NCBI GenBank assembly: GCA_963658035.1
Contig: CAVKOL010000041.1
Location: 1-16,196, forward strand
Length of the DNA: 16,196 bases
Direction: 5' to 3'
Origin: Paratractidigestivibacter sp963658035
GTDB lineage: Bacteria > Actinomycetota > Coriobacteriia > Coriobacteriales > Atopobiaceae
Made by a program: the position numbers and the translations under genes. Below the pieces are notes generated by a model that ran no database searches, was not told where the DNA came from, and worked only from the letters and a program-made list of their open reading frames with translations. Of this stretch, positions 6,849 through 13,543 are shown in pieces. Position 1 is the stretch's first letter, and every line of letters starts with the position of its first letter.

Positions 6849-7682
6849 TTACAGAACCTCTTCTGCCCCCAATGCGGGATTGCCAACCCACGGGGCGTCG
6901 TCGACTACACGTACGCGCACGTACTGAGCCTGACGCGCGCCACCAGTGAGAATACCGCTTTCCACGGGGCAGTCGACAAAATCGCGGCCATGCGCAATAG
7001 CAATGTAATCTGTGTTGACCAGACGGTCGTGCGTGGGGTCGAAGCCCACCCAGTGGCGGCCGTCGTAGGCCTCGCACCAGGCGTGGGTTGCGCCCTCGCC
7101 CAGCATAAGGCCGCTCACGTAGCGGGCGGGGATACCGGCCAGGCGGCAGGCCGCGACCATGATCTGCGCGTAGTCCTGGCACACGCCGGCGCCCTGGGCC
7201 AGGGCGTCCTCGGCGCAGGTGTCGACGGTCGTGGCGCCCTTCTCGTAGGCCATCGCGTTGTAGACGGCGCTGGTAAGGTGCGCGGCCTTCTCGCCCGCGG
7301 TGGGGTCGGTGAGCTGGGCCAAGGTATCGGCGACCAGGGCCTCGATGGCCGGGCCCGGCTTGCACTTCTCGCTTTCACGCAGGTAGATGGGGTGGCAGTA
7401 CTCCAGCTTGGACGTGGCCTCGGCAAGATCGGTCACCATGACCGAGCCAGACGAGATAAACGAGAAGCTCGAGTGCTCCTCGGCCAGGCGCCCTACCAGC
7501 AGTTTGTTGCCAAAGCCGTCGGTCTGGTGGGCGATGGAGGTCGAGGGGGTGACCATGGCCTGGGAGTCCAAGACGGTCTGCACGCAGTTGCTTGTGGGCA
7601 GGCAGCGCAGGACAAAGTCGTGGTTGTGCACGGGCTCGCTAAACTCGAGCTCGGTCTTAAAGGTGAAGTTGAGAATCTTCAT
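6849..7682 (-). CDS. Transglutaminase-like cysteine protease (operon partner of ATP-grasp/alpha-E)
   Basis: 277-aa protein of the transglutaminase-like superfamily (COG1305 type). An N-terminal beta domain of about 100 residues precedes the papain-like core, in which the catalytic triad is clear: Cys168 in GAGVCQDYAQ, His200 in THAWCEAY and Asp215 in VGFDPTHD. Bacterial members usually act as peptidases or amide-exchange enzymes rather than protein cross-linkers. No signal peptide is seen, so it should be cytoplasmic. The ATG at 7682 is 9 bases after the alpha-E stop, with AGGGG upstream; its stop abuts the next gene's start. Conserved linkage with alpha-E and circularly permuted ATP-grasp proteins is known and suggests it cleaves or transfers the peptide made by the ligase; that role is predicted, not shown. 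Confidence 0.92.
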   Translation of the reverse strand: MKILNFTFKTELEFSEPVHNHDFVLRCLPTSNCVQTVLDSQAMVTPSTSIAHQTDGFGNKLLVGRLAEEHSSFSFISSGSVMVTDLAEATSKLEYCHPIYLRESEKCKPGPAIEALVADTLAQLTDPTAGEKAAHLTSAVYNAMAYEKGATTVDTCAEDALAQGAGVCQDYAQIMVAACRLAGIPARYVSGLMLGEGATHAWCEAYDGRHWVGFDPTHDRLVNTDYIAIAHGRDFVDCPVESGILTGGARQAQYVRVRVVDDAPWVGNPALGAEEVL

Positions 7683-7691
7683 GGGGCGCCC

Positions 7692-8384
7692 CTATGCCGA
7701 GGGGAAGAGATGCGCCGCGTGGTAGAGCAGCTCGCCCAGCTCGGTGTAGGTGGTGAAGTGCGGGAAGCGGTCCGAGTAGACGATGTCCACCATGGCCTTG
7801 AGGTCGGCCTGGCTGTAGGGGGCGCCGGTGCGGTTGATGCGGCTGGCCAGGCGGTGGACCTCCTGCTTTAGGCGGTCCAGGCGGAAGTTCAGGCGCGCGT
7901 AGAGGTCGATTCTCTCGCAAGAGATGCCGCACTTGATGATGTTTCTCGCCGCGTCGTCGTCTACAAAGTCGTCGACGCAACCCTTGAACGCCATGATGTT
8001 GTCCTGAACAAGCTGCAGGTCAAGCAGGGGAGCGTCCGAGAGCTTGGCCGCGCCCAGGGCGTCGTAGGCCATCTGGATGTAGCTCACGGTCTCGGTGCCA
8101 AGCACGTCTCGCAGGCGCACAGCGTTGTCGTAGGCGGCGTCCATCGAGTGGGCCACCGACTCGATGATCGCGGTGTCAAAGAGGCATGCCCTAAAGAACT
8201 CGCGCGGGGTCTCGGTCTGGGCGTCGAAGCCAAGCTCCTCGAGCTGGCCCTTCCAGTTGCCCTCCGTGCTGTCCAAAGCGCGGTCGTAGGTTGAGATGAT
8301 AAAGCGCTGCGTGGTGTAGCTGCGCTCCATGTAGCGGCCAAGCCAAAGCAGGTGGTCGACCTTTTCTATTGAGAGAGCACCCAT
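7692..8384 (-). CDS. Alpha-E domain protein (DUF403/COG2307)
   Basis: 230-aa all-helical alpha-E protein. The family's opening signature is clear at residues 1-20: MGALSIEKVDHLLWLGRYMERS, equivalent to the usual xxxLYWLGRYLERA. Helices with a repeated acidic-aromatic pattern follow. Its molecular role is not known; it nearly always accompanies a circularly permuted ATP-grasp and a transglutaminase-like protein, and is thought to assist ligation. At 230 residues it is shorter than the common length of about 300. The ATG at 8384 is chosen because it begins exactly at the family signature and has GGAGGAGGG 11 bases upstream; the arginine-rich sequence possible upstream reads another frame of the ATP-grasp gene. 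Its start overlaps the ATP-grasp gene by 19 bases. Confidence 0.9.
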   Translation of the reverse strand: MGALSIEKVDHLLWLGRYMERSYTTQRFIISTYDRALDSTEGNWKGQLEELGFDAQTETPREFFRACLFDTAIIESVAHSMDAAYDNAVRLRDVLGTETVSYIQMAYDALGAAKLSDAPLLDLQLVQDNIMAFKGCVDDFVDDDAARNIIKCGISCERIDLYARLNFRLDRLKQEVHRLASRINRTGAPYSQADLKAMVDIVYSDRFPHFTTYTELGELLYHAAHLFPSA

Positions 8385-9691
8385 GTGTCTTTGAACCCTC
8401 CTCCCTGGGACGAATTGACGATTGCGCTGCCGGCGTCGGGCGAGAAGCGCGTGAGGCCGCTGGGCCACACGGTGGTTTCTTGGCCGGCGGCAGAAAGAAC
8501 GAAGGCGCGCAGGTCGGCTTTTCTCGGTTGGACCTGGCCGTCGATCATGGTTGGCAGGCAAAGGAAGTCGATGACCTCCTGGGCGATGAAGCGGCGCGGC
8601 TCGCGGCGGATAAGGGCCTTCAGGTCCTCGAGCTTCTCGGGCGTGAGGCTGCTGCCAAACACGACGCCATAGCCGCCCGCCTCGGCCACGTCCTTGATGA
8701 CCAGCGTGTCGGCGTGGTCTTGGACGTAAGCCATGTCATCGGGATAGAAGGGCAGGTAGGTGGGGGCGTTTTGCAGGATGGGCTTCTCGCCAAGGTAGTA
8801 CTCGACCATCTTGGGGACAAAGTAGTAGATGCCCTTGTCGTCCGCGGCGCCGTTGCCGGGGGCGTTCACGATGGCGAGGTTGCCGGCGCGGTAGGCGCTC
8901 ATGATGTTGGGGACGCCGATCAGCGAGTCGGGGCGGAAGCACAGCGGGTCCAAGAACTCGTCCGACAGGCGGCGGTAGATGGCGCCGACGCGGCGGTTGG
9001 TCTGGGCGTCGCGGTACCACAGCTGCTCGTTTTCGACAAAGAGCTCGGAGGGCTCGGCCAAGACGCAGCCGGCGCGTTCGGCCAGGTAGGTGTGCTCGAA
9101 GTAGGCGGCGTTGTAGCGGCCCGGGGTAAGCAGCACGTTGATGCCCCCGCGGTTCACCGAGTCCATGACGCGGCGCAGGCGCTCGCCGTAGTCGCGGTTG
9201 TCGACCAGCGGCGTGGCGCGGAAGGTCTCGGCGTCGCAGCGGCGGCACAGGTCGCGGGCGATCAGCGGGTAGGAGGCGCCAGACGGGATGCGCAGGTTGT
9301 CCTCGAGGATAAACCACTGGTCGTCCTCGCCCTCTACCAGGTCGATTCCCGAGATGTGGCTGTAGATCTTGCCTGGCGGCACGATGCCCTCGCACTGCGG
9401 CAGGTAGCCCGAGCTGGCAAACGCGAAGTCCTCGGGCACGACGCCGTCCTTTACGATCTGCTTGTCGGCGTAGATGTCTGCCAGGTAGGCGTTAAGGGCG
9501 TCGACGCGCTGGGCCAGGCCGCGCTCGAGCTTTGCCCAGGTGGGGGCAGAAATCGTGCGCGGAATGGGGTCAAACGGGAACAGGCGCTCGTTAAAGGTCC
9601 CGTTCTTGTACAGACCAAACTTGACTCCGTAGCGCGCGAGCTGCTGGTTTATCTTGGGTGCATGCTCTAGGAGCTCGTCATATTGCGGCAT
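8366..9691 (-). CDS. Circularly permuted ATP-grasp type 2 ligase (DUF404/DUF407, COG2308)
   Basis: 441-aa member of the circularly permuted ATP-grasp family, predicted to form amide or peptide bonds with ATP through an acyl-phosphate. Characteristic blocks appear in order: the N-terminal YDELLE (4-9), EGIVPPGKIYSHISGIDLV (101-119), WFILEDNLRIPSGASYPL (126-143), LLTPGRYNAAYFEHTYLA (187-204), GVPNIMSAYRAGNLAIVNAPGNGAADDKG (259-287, with the DDK motif), LVIKDVAEAGGYGVV (330-344, ATP-binding loop) and LRAFV near 394. The ATG at 9691 is favoured because the family signature starts here; an ATG 18 bases upstream (9709) also has a possible GGGA site. First gene of a five-gene operon that includes alpha-E, transglutaminase and two AstE/AspA-like proteins. 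The substrates are unknown. Confidence 0.93.
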   Translation of the reverse strand: MPQYDELLEHAPKINQQLARYGVKFGLYKNGTFNERLFPFDPIPRTISAPTWAKLERGLAQRVDALNAYLADIYADKQIVKDGVVPEDFAFASSGYLPQCEGIVPPGKIYSHISGIDLVEGEDDQWFILEDNLRIPSGASYPLIARDLCRRCDAETFRATPLVDNRDYGERLRRVMDSVNRGGINVLLTPGRYNAAYFEHTYLAERAGCVLAEPSELFVENEQLWYRDAQTNRRVGAIYRRLSDEFLDPLCFRPDSLIGVPNIMSAYRAGNLAIVNAPGNGAADDKGIYYFVPKMVEYYLGEKPILQNAPTYLPFYPDDMAYVQDHADTLVIKDVAEAGGYGVVFGSSLTPEKLEDLKALIRREPRRFIAQEVIDFLCLPTMIDGQVQPRKADLRAFVLSAAGQETTVWPSGLTRFSPDAGSAIVNSSQGGGFKDTWVLSQ

Positions 9692-9757
9692 GGCCCATCC
9701 CTCTCTCATTGTTGTCCCTATTTGTGCGTTGTGACACGCGACCCATGATGGGCGAGG

Positions 9758-9823
9758 GTTGTTTCGCCGCCGGGGGTACTTGATTTCCGAGCCGTGAACA
9801 CCTGTTGTCAAGTTGTTTCGCCG
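9758..9823. promoter_or_regulatory. Direct 12-bp repeats flanking the ATP-grasp operon promoter
   Basis: GTTGTTTCGCCG occurs at 9758-9769 and again at 9812-9823 in the same orientation. On the minus strand (as CGGCGAAACAAC) one copy abuts the -35 of the candidate promoter and the other lies just past the expected start of transcription. A regulator binding both could loop or block the promoter. Both copies are exact, but no regulator is known for this sequence. Confidence 0.35.
9783..9811 (-). promoter_or_regulatory. Candidate promoter of the ATP-grasp/alpha-E operon
   Basis: On the minus strand a perfect TTGACA (9811-9806) is followed by 17 bases and GGAAAT (9788-9783). The -35 is ideal, the -10 weak, which would suit an activated or low-level promoter. 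Transcription would start near 9776, with a leader of about 85 bases. Confidence 0.4.
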
Positions 9824-9837
9824 GCGCCCCTCTTTCG

Positions 9838-9905
9838 TTGACGGGACCTAAATCGCAGATAAAGCGCTTCAATTAGGGGAGAATCTGCGATTTAGGTCCC
9901 GTCAA
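9838..9905. repeat. Perfect 23-bp inverted repeat (68-base fold-back element)
   Basis: The arm at 9838-9860 begins TTGACGGGACCTAAATCGCA and ends GAT; its exact reverse complement lies at 9883-9905. The 22-base loop (9861-9882) contains the palindrome AGCGCT. A 23-bp perfect match is far beyond chance. It lies between the 5' ends of two divergent genes (the ATP-grasp operon and trmO), where a terminator is not expected, and there is no U-tract. It resembles a dispersed palindromic repeat (REP or small MITE-like), or could be a regulator site or structured RNA. Whether other copies exist cannot be seen here. Confidence 0.85.
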
Positions 9906-9932
9906 TGGGGACGAGAGGGGCGGGCGGCGGAC

Positions 9933-9938
9933 TACAAT
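9933..9938 (+). promoter_or_regulatory. -10 element of a probably leaderless trmO transcript
   Basis: TACAAT ends 6 bases before the trmO ATG, so transcription should begin at or next to the A of the start codon. There is no Shine-Dalgarno sequence other than a GGGG run inside that gap. The -35 region (about 9910-9915) is not recognisable. The same arrangement is seen before the ygjP-like gene. Confidence 0.45.
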
Positions 9939-9944
9939 GGGGCC

Positions 9945-10709
9945 ATGAAGCCGATTGCACATATACATACCGACATGCCGCAGAAGTTCGGCATTCCACG
10001 CAACAGCTTTCTGGCTCCGCACCTGCAGGGGCAGATCGTCTTCGAGCCCCAGTTCGCGCGCGCCGACGCGGTGCGCGGGCTCGAGGAGTTCACCCACCTG
10101 TGGCTTATCTGGCAGTTCGAGAACGGGGCTCCGGGCGGGACCGCGGCCGACGTCGCGGCCGACGCGGCGGCGGGCCGTGCGGTCACCGGCGCGGACGCGT
10201 CCACCGATGCTGGCGACGTCGCCGCGACCAAAAACGCCTGGTCGCCCACGGTGCGCCCGCCGCGTCTGGGTGGCAGCGAGCGCGTGGGCGTCTTTGCCAC
10301 GCGAAGCCCCTTTAGGCCCAACCCCATCGGCCTTACCTGCGTGGAGCTTGACTGTGTGGAGCTGCTCGAGGCCGGGCCGGTCATTCACGTGCGCGGCTGC
10401 GACCTGCGCGACGGCACGCCTATCCTGGACATCAAGCCCTACATCCCGTTTGCCGATTGCCACCCGGACGCCTCGGGCGGCTGGATCGAGCGCGCCCCCT
10501 GGCCCGAGCTGGACGTCGACTTCCCCGATGACCTGCGTGCCCGCGTGGAGCCCAAAAAGCTTCCCGGCCTCATCGAGGTCCTGCGCCAGGATCCGCGCCG
10601 AGCCGGCAGCAAGCACGAGCCCACCCGCGTCTACCACCTGGCCTTTGCGGGCCACGACGTCGCCTTCACCGTCGACGCCCCGTGCCTTCACGTGGTGGCC
10701 GTCGACTAG
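9945..10709 (+). CDS. trmO: tRNA (adenine(37)-N6)-methyltransferase TrmO (TsaA family)
   Basis: 254-aa TrmO/TsaA-family protein. In E. coli TrmO methylates N6 of t6A at position 37 of threonine tRNA, using S-adenosylmethionine bound in a beta-barrel fold. The family signatures are unmistakable: RPPRLGGSERVGVFATRSPFRPNPIGLT (104-131) and GCDLRDGTPILDIKPYIPFAD (151-171), followed by a C-terminal domain ending in VAVD. Between HLWLIWQFEN (51-60) and the signature there is an Ala/Asp-rich insertion (roughly 62-98) absent from the E. coli protein, probably a flexible loop. The gene seems leaderless. It runs convergently into the P-type ATPase gene, with only 21 bases between the stops and no clear terminator. 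Confidence 0.93.
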   Translation: MKPIAHIHTDMPQKFGIPRNSFLAPHLQGQIVFEPQFARADAVRGLEEFTHLWLIWQFENGAPGGTAADVAADAAAGRAVTGADASTDAGDVAATKNAWSPTVRPPRLGGSERVGVFATRSPFRPNPIGLTCVELDCVELLEAGPVIHVRGCDLRDGTPILDIKPYIPFADCHPDASGGWIERAPWPELDVDFPDDLRARVEPKKLPGLIEVLRQDPRRAGSKHEPTRVYHLAFAGHDVAFTVDAPCLHVVAVD

Positions 10710-10730
10710 CGGCCGCGCTCTTCTCGCCGT

Positions 10731-12629
10731 CTACCTGGCCTTCTTCTCCCAGCGTAGCAGCAGCGACGAGTTCAAGATCACAAATACGCTGCCGCAGTTG
10801 TGCACAAGCGCGCCGCTCACCGGGTCCAGGACGGCGAGAAACGCCAGCACGATCGCCAGGAAGTTGAGCCCCATCGAGAAAGTGAGGTTCGCGCGGATGA
10901 CGCGCATGGCGTGGCGCGAGAGCTCGACCAGGTGCGGCAGGCCGGCGATGCTACCGTTGACGATGGCGATGTCGGCGGCCTCGACCGCGACGTCGCTGCC
11001 CACGCCGCCCACGGCGATGCCCACAAAGGCGCGGCGCAGGGCCGGGGCGTCGTTCACGCCGTCGCCGATCATGGCGCAGCGCAGGCCCGCGGCCTCGGAC
11101 TTCTCGATGTAGCTCATCTTGTCCTCGGGCCGGCACTCGGCCAGGTGGGAACCGATGCCCACCTGGGAGCAAACGGCCGCGGCGGCCGCTTGGTTGTCGC
11201 CGGTGAGAAGGACGCACTCGACGCCCAGCCTGGCCAGCGCGGCGACGGTCGCGGCCGACTCGGGGCGCACGGTGTCCGAGAGGGCGAGAAGACCGGCCGC
11301 CTTGCCGTCGACGGCGACGAAGGCCGGGGTGTCGCCCTTGGCGAGAAGCCCCTCGAGGGCCGCGTCGCCCCAGGCAGCGGCGTCGAGGCCCAGTTCGGCC
11401 ATCATCTTCTTGCTGCCAACCTGCACTTCACGGCCGCAGACGGTGGCGGTGACGCCGCGACCCGGCTCCATCGAGAAGGACGTGGGCTCGGGCACCGTGA
11501 CGCCGTGCTTGCGTGCGCTGGCGACGACGGCCTTGCCCAGCGGGTGCTCGCTTCTGGCTTCGGCCGCGGCGGCAAACGAGAAGACCTCATCGGGCGCCAG
11601 GCCCGCGCCCGGCGCCGCGACCACGGCTGCGACCTCGGGTTTTCCGGCCGTGACGGTACCTGTCTTATCAAAGACGACGCGGCCCACCTGGGCCAGGCGC
11701 TCCAGCGCGTCGCCCTCCTTCACGAGGAAGCCGCGCTTGGTGGCGTTGCCGATCGCGGCCACGATGGCCGTCGGCGTCGCCAGCACCAGCGAGCAGGGGC
11801 AAAAGACGACGAGCACCGTGACCGAGCGCAGGATCTCGCCGGTGATCAGGTAGGCGATGACTGCCGCGGCCAGGGCGCCTGCGACGACCCAGGTCGCCCA
11901 GCGGTCGGCCAGGCGCACGATCTTGGCCTTGCCTGCGTCGGCGCTCTGCACCAGGCGAGCCATGCGACGGATCGAGCTGTCCTCGCCCACGTGGGTCGCG
12001 CGCACGTCGGCACTGCCAAACTGGTTGACCGTGCCCGCGCTCACCTCGTCGCCGGGCTGCTTGTCGACGGGCATCGGCTCGCCGGTGACGGCGCTCTCGT
12101 CGACGCTGGTGGTGCCCGCGACCACCACGCCGTCGACGGGGATCGTCTCGCCGGGAAGCACGCGCACGAGGGCGCCCAGCTCGACATCGTCTGCGTCGAT
12201 CATGCGTGTCTCGCCGCCTGCGCCTATGAGACGGGCCTGGCGCGGGGCCAGCTCGACCAGGCGCTGGATGCCGCGCTGGGCGCGCTCGACGGTGAGCTCT
12301 TCCAAAAGGCCGCCTAGCTGCATGATGACGGCGACCTCGCCCGCGGCAAAGTACTCGCCGATGGCGACCGACGCGATAAGGGCGATGGAGACCAGAAGGT
12401 CCGCTTTGACGTCGAGCTCGGTCACGATAGCGATGAAGGCCTCGATGACGATGGGCACGCCGCACAAGACGATGGCGACCCAAGCCGGGTCGACCGCCAG
12501 GTTGCCGCCCCCGGCAAGGCTGATCGCCAAGAAGATGGCCGAGGTGACGAGAAACGCGACGTCCTTGCGCGTCCCGCCCGCGTCAAGAAGATCCTCGAGG
12601 GGCTTGAAGTAGGGTTTGAGGCTTTCCAT
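10731..12629 (-). CDS. Heavy-metal-translocating P1B-type ATPase
   Basis: 632-aa inner-membrane ATPase that exports (or moves) transition metal ions. Motifs in order: actuator TGE (182-184), metal-site CPC in FCPCSL (277-279), phosphorylation site DKTGT (321-325), HP in SEHPLG (362-363), TGD (476-478) and GDGVNDAPA (522-530). At least six membrane segments are visible, with a last helix pair carrying LVHNCGS (609-613). There is no N-terminal metal-binding (CxxC) domain; the protein starts directly with a short amphipathic stretch. The HN-CGS motif does not match the copper (YN/MxxSS) or cobalt (HEGG) types, so the ion is uncertain; a zinc/cadmium-like or other soft metal is likely. The ATG has GGAG 6 bases upstream. 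A divergent TetR gene and shared operator suggest direct regulation. Confidence 0.93.
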   Translation of the reverse strand: MESLKPYFKPLEDLLDAGGTRKDVAFLVTSAIFLAISLAGGGNLAVDPAWVAIVLCGVPIVIEAFIAIVTELDVKADLLVSIALIASVAIGEYFAAGEVAVIMQLGGLLEELTVERAQRGIQRLVELAPRQARLIGAGGETRMIDADDVELGALVRVLPGETIPVDGVVVAGTTSVDESAVTGEPMPVDKQPGDEVSAGTVNQFGSADVRATHVGEDSSIRRMARLVQSADAGKAKIVRLADRWATWVVAGALAAAVIAYLITGEILRSVTVLVVFCPCSLVLATPTAIVAAIGNATKRGFLVKEGDALERLAQVGRVVFDKTGTVTAGKPEVAAVVAAPGAGLAPDEVFSFAAAAEARSEHPLGKAVVASARKHGVTVPEPTSFSMEPGRGVTATVCGREVQVGSKKMMAELGLDAAAWGDAALEGLLAKGDTPAFVAVDGKAAGLLALSDTVRPESAATVAALARLGVECVLLTGDNQAAAAAVCSQVGIGSHLAECRPEDKMSYIEKSEAAGLRCAMIGDGVNDAPALRRAFVGIAVGGVGSDVAVEAADIAIVNGSIAGLPHLVELSRHAMRVIRANLTFSMGLNFLAIVLAFLAVLDPVSGALVHNCGSVFVILNSSLLLRWEKKAR

Positions 12630-12653
12630 GGTGTCTCCGAACTAGAATTGCGT

Positions 12654-12674
12654 TACCGAACATATAGTTCGGTA
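12654..12674. promoter_or_regulatory. Palindromic operator shared by the P-type ATPase and TetR genes
   Basis: TACCGAAC (12654-12661), ATATA and GTTCGGTA (12667-12674) form a 21-bp palindrome with 8-bp perfect arms. A further half-site, CCGAAC, lies at 12636-12641 beside the ATPase ribosome binding site. A perfect TATAAT (12673-12678), reading towards the TetR gene, overlaps the right arm. Size and symmetry fit a TetR-family operator, so binding would repress both divergent genes. The binding itself is inferred. Confidence 0.7.
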
Positions 12675-12678
12675 TAAT
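12673..12678 (+). promoter_or_regulatory. -10 element of the TetR regulator gene
   Basis: A perfect TATAAT reading rightwards, overlapping the operator by two bases. The best -35 candidate is TTGCGT at 12648-12653, with a long 19-base spacer that would be occupied by the operator. The leader would be about 115 bases. Occlusion of this site would give autorepression. Confidence 0.55.
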
Positions 12679-12799
12679 CCAGTCGGTACGGCGGCGACAG
12701 AAGCAAAAGGCGCCCTCTGGGCCATAGCGCACATGGTCGCCGCATTGCCTGTTACCGCACGTTTTTCTCGATTTGTCCCGTTGCAAGGAGCGTGGCCCC

Positions 12800-13357
12800 A
12801 TGCCAGACCAGCCGCTTGACCGCCGCCAGCGCAAGACGCGCAAGGCCATCTACGACGCCTTCGAGTCGCTTATGGCCGAGGAGCACTACAGCTGCGTGAC
12901 GGTCGCGCAGATCATCGACCGCGCCGACGTTGGCCGCAGCACGTTCTACGCGCACTTCGAGACCAAAGACGAGCTGCTTGACCAGATGTGCCGTGAGATC
13001 TTCGACCACATCTTCGAGGGCGTGAGCGAGCGGTGCGTGACGCACCCCTCGCTGGTGACCAAGAGCCTGGAGGGCAAGCTCACGCACCTGCTCTACCACC
13101 TGCGCGACACGCGCGGCGGCGTGTGCGGCAAGCTCGTGCGCGAGGGAGAGCCGCACTTCACGGCCTACTTCGAGGCGCAGCTGGACGTGTTGTTTGCCAA
13201 GAGCGGGCCTGCGCCTGCGGCCGGGGTCCCGGCCGAGTTCGCCCGCGTTTTGCTGGTGAGCTCGTTCTCGCATGCGGTTTCGTGGTGGTTTGCGGGTGGT
13301 GCGGCGCAGGAGCCCGAGCAGGTTGCCGCGTGGTACATCGCCCAGATGGGCCTCTAG
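12800..13357 (+). CDS. TetR family transcriptional regulator
   Basis: 185-aa TetR-type repressor. The N-terminal DNA-binding domain is clear: RRQRKTRKAIYDAFESLM (8-25), then the helix-turn-helix VTVAQIIDRADVGRSTFYAHFETKDEL (33-59), with the STFYAHF recognition-helix pattern. The C-terminal ligand and dimer domain (60-185) is not conserved enough to name an effector; it includes Cys64, Cys79 and Cys115, which could sense metal but are not in a known arrangement. The ATG at 12800 has AAGGAG about 10 bases upstream; a TTG 27 bases upstream lacks one. It is divergent to the P-type ATPase gene, with a palindromic operator between, so it probably controls that exporter. Assignment of the regulator family is firm; the target and inducer are inferred. 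Confidence 0.92.
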   Translation: MPDQPLDRRQRKTRKAIYDAFESLMAEEHYSCVTVAQIIDRADVGRSTFYAHFETKDELLDQMCREIFDHIFEGVSERCVTHPSLVTKSLEGKLTHLLYHLRDTRGGVCGKLVREGEPHFTAYFEAQLDVLFAKSGPAPAAGVPAEFARVLLVSSFSHAVSWWFAGGAAQEPEQVAAWYIAQMGL

Positions 13358-13399
13358 GGGAGGGCCGCGGGCGGTTTTGGTCGTTTTGCGGGCCTGCCC

Positions 13400-13419
13400 G
13401 CGCGCCTCGCGCGACTTTT
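13400..13419 (+). terminator. Weak candidate terminator after the TetR gene
   Basis: GCGCG (13400-13404), CCT and CGCGC (13408-13412) form a short GC stem followed by GAC and TTTT. It overlaps the start of the long inverted repeat at 13408-13543. An alternative hairpin, GCGGG with CCCGC (13388-13401), lies just before. Either could end TetR transcription; both are short. Confidence 0.3.
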
Positions 13420-13543
13420 CTTGGTTTAAATCCGGTTTGGTCAAGTAGCCGGGGCGCGCCTAGCGACGTTTGCCCAGTTGGCGTGGCGCCGCGAGGGCTC
13501 GGCTACTCGGCGGTTTTCGTTTTAAACCAAGAAATCTCGCGCG
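13408..13543. repeat. Inverted-repeat element with 23-bp arms, overlapping the ygjP-like gene end
   Basis: The left arm (13408-13430) and the right arm (13521-13543) are inverted copies matching at 21 of 23 positions; the shared core is TTTCTTGGTTTAAA, next to CGCGCGA at the outer end. Within the 90-base interior, AGTAGCCG (13444-13451) pairs with CGGCTACT (13500-13507), so the whole element can fold as a long interrupted hairpin. It lies between two convergent genes. The right arm supplies the last six codons and stop of the ygjP-like gene. It looks like a non-autonomous palindromic element or a long bidirectional terminator. No coding frame is seen inside. Confidence 0.75.

Noticed and set aside
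8385..8561. Upstream extension of the alpha-E protein by 59 residues
   Set aside because: The extension is Arg/Pro-rich out-of-frame translation of the ATP-grasp gene; the family signature and a good ribosome binding site are at 8384.
9692..9811. N-terminal extension of the ATP-grasp protein to 9811
   Set aside because: The added 40 residues cross the candidate promoter and one regulatory repeat and are not family-like; 9691 (or 9709) is a better start.
10800..12317. A 505-codon plus-strand frame opposite the P-type ATPase
   Set aside because: Antisense shadow of a high-GC gene; composition is Gly/Arg/His-rich with no recognisable domain or ribosome binding site.
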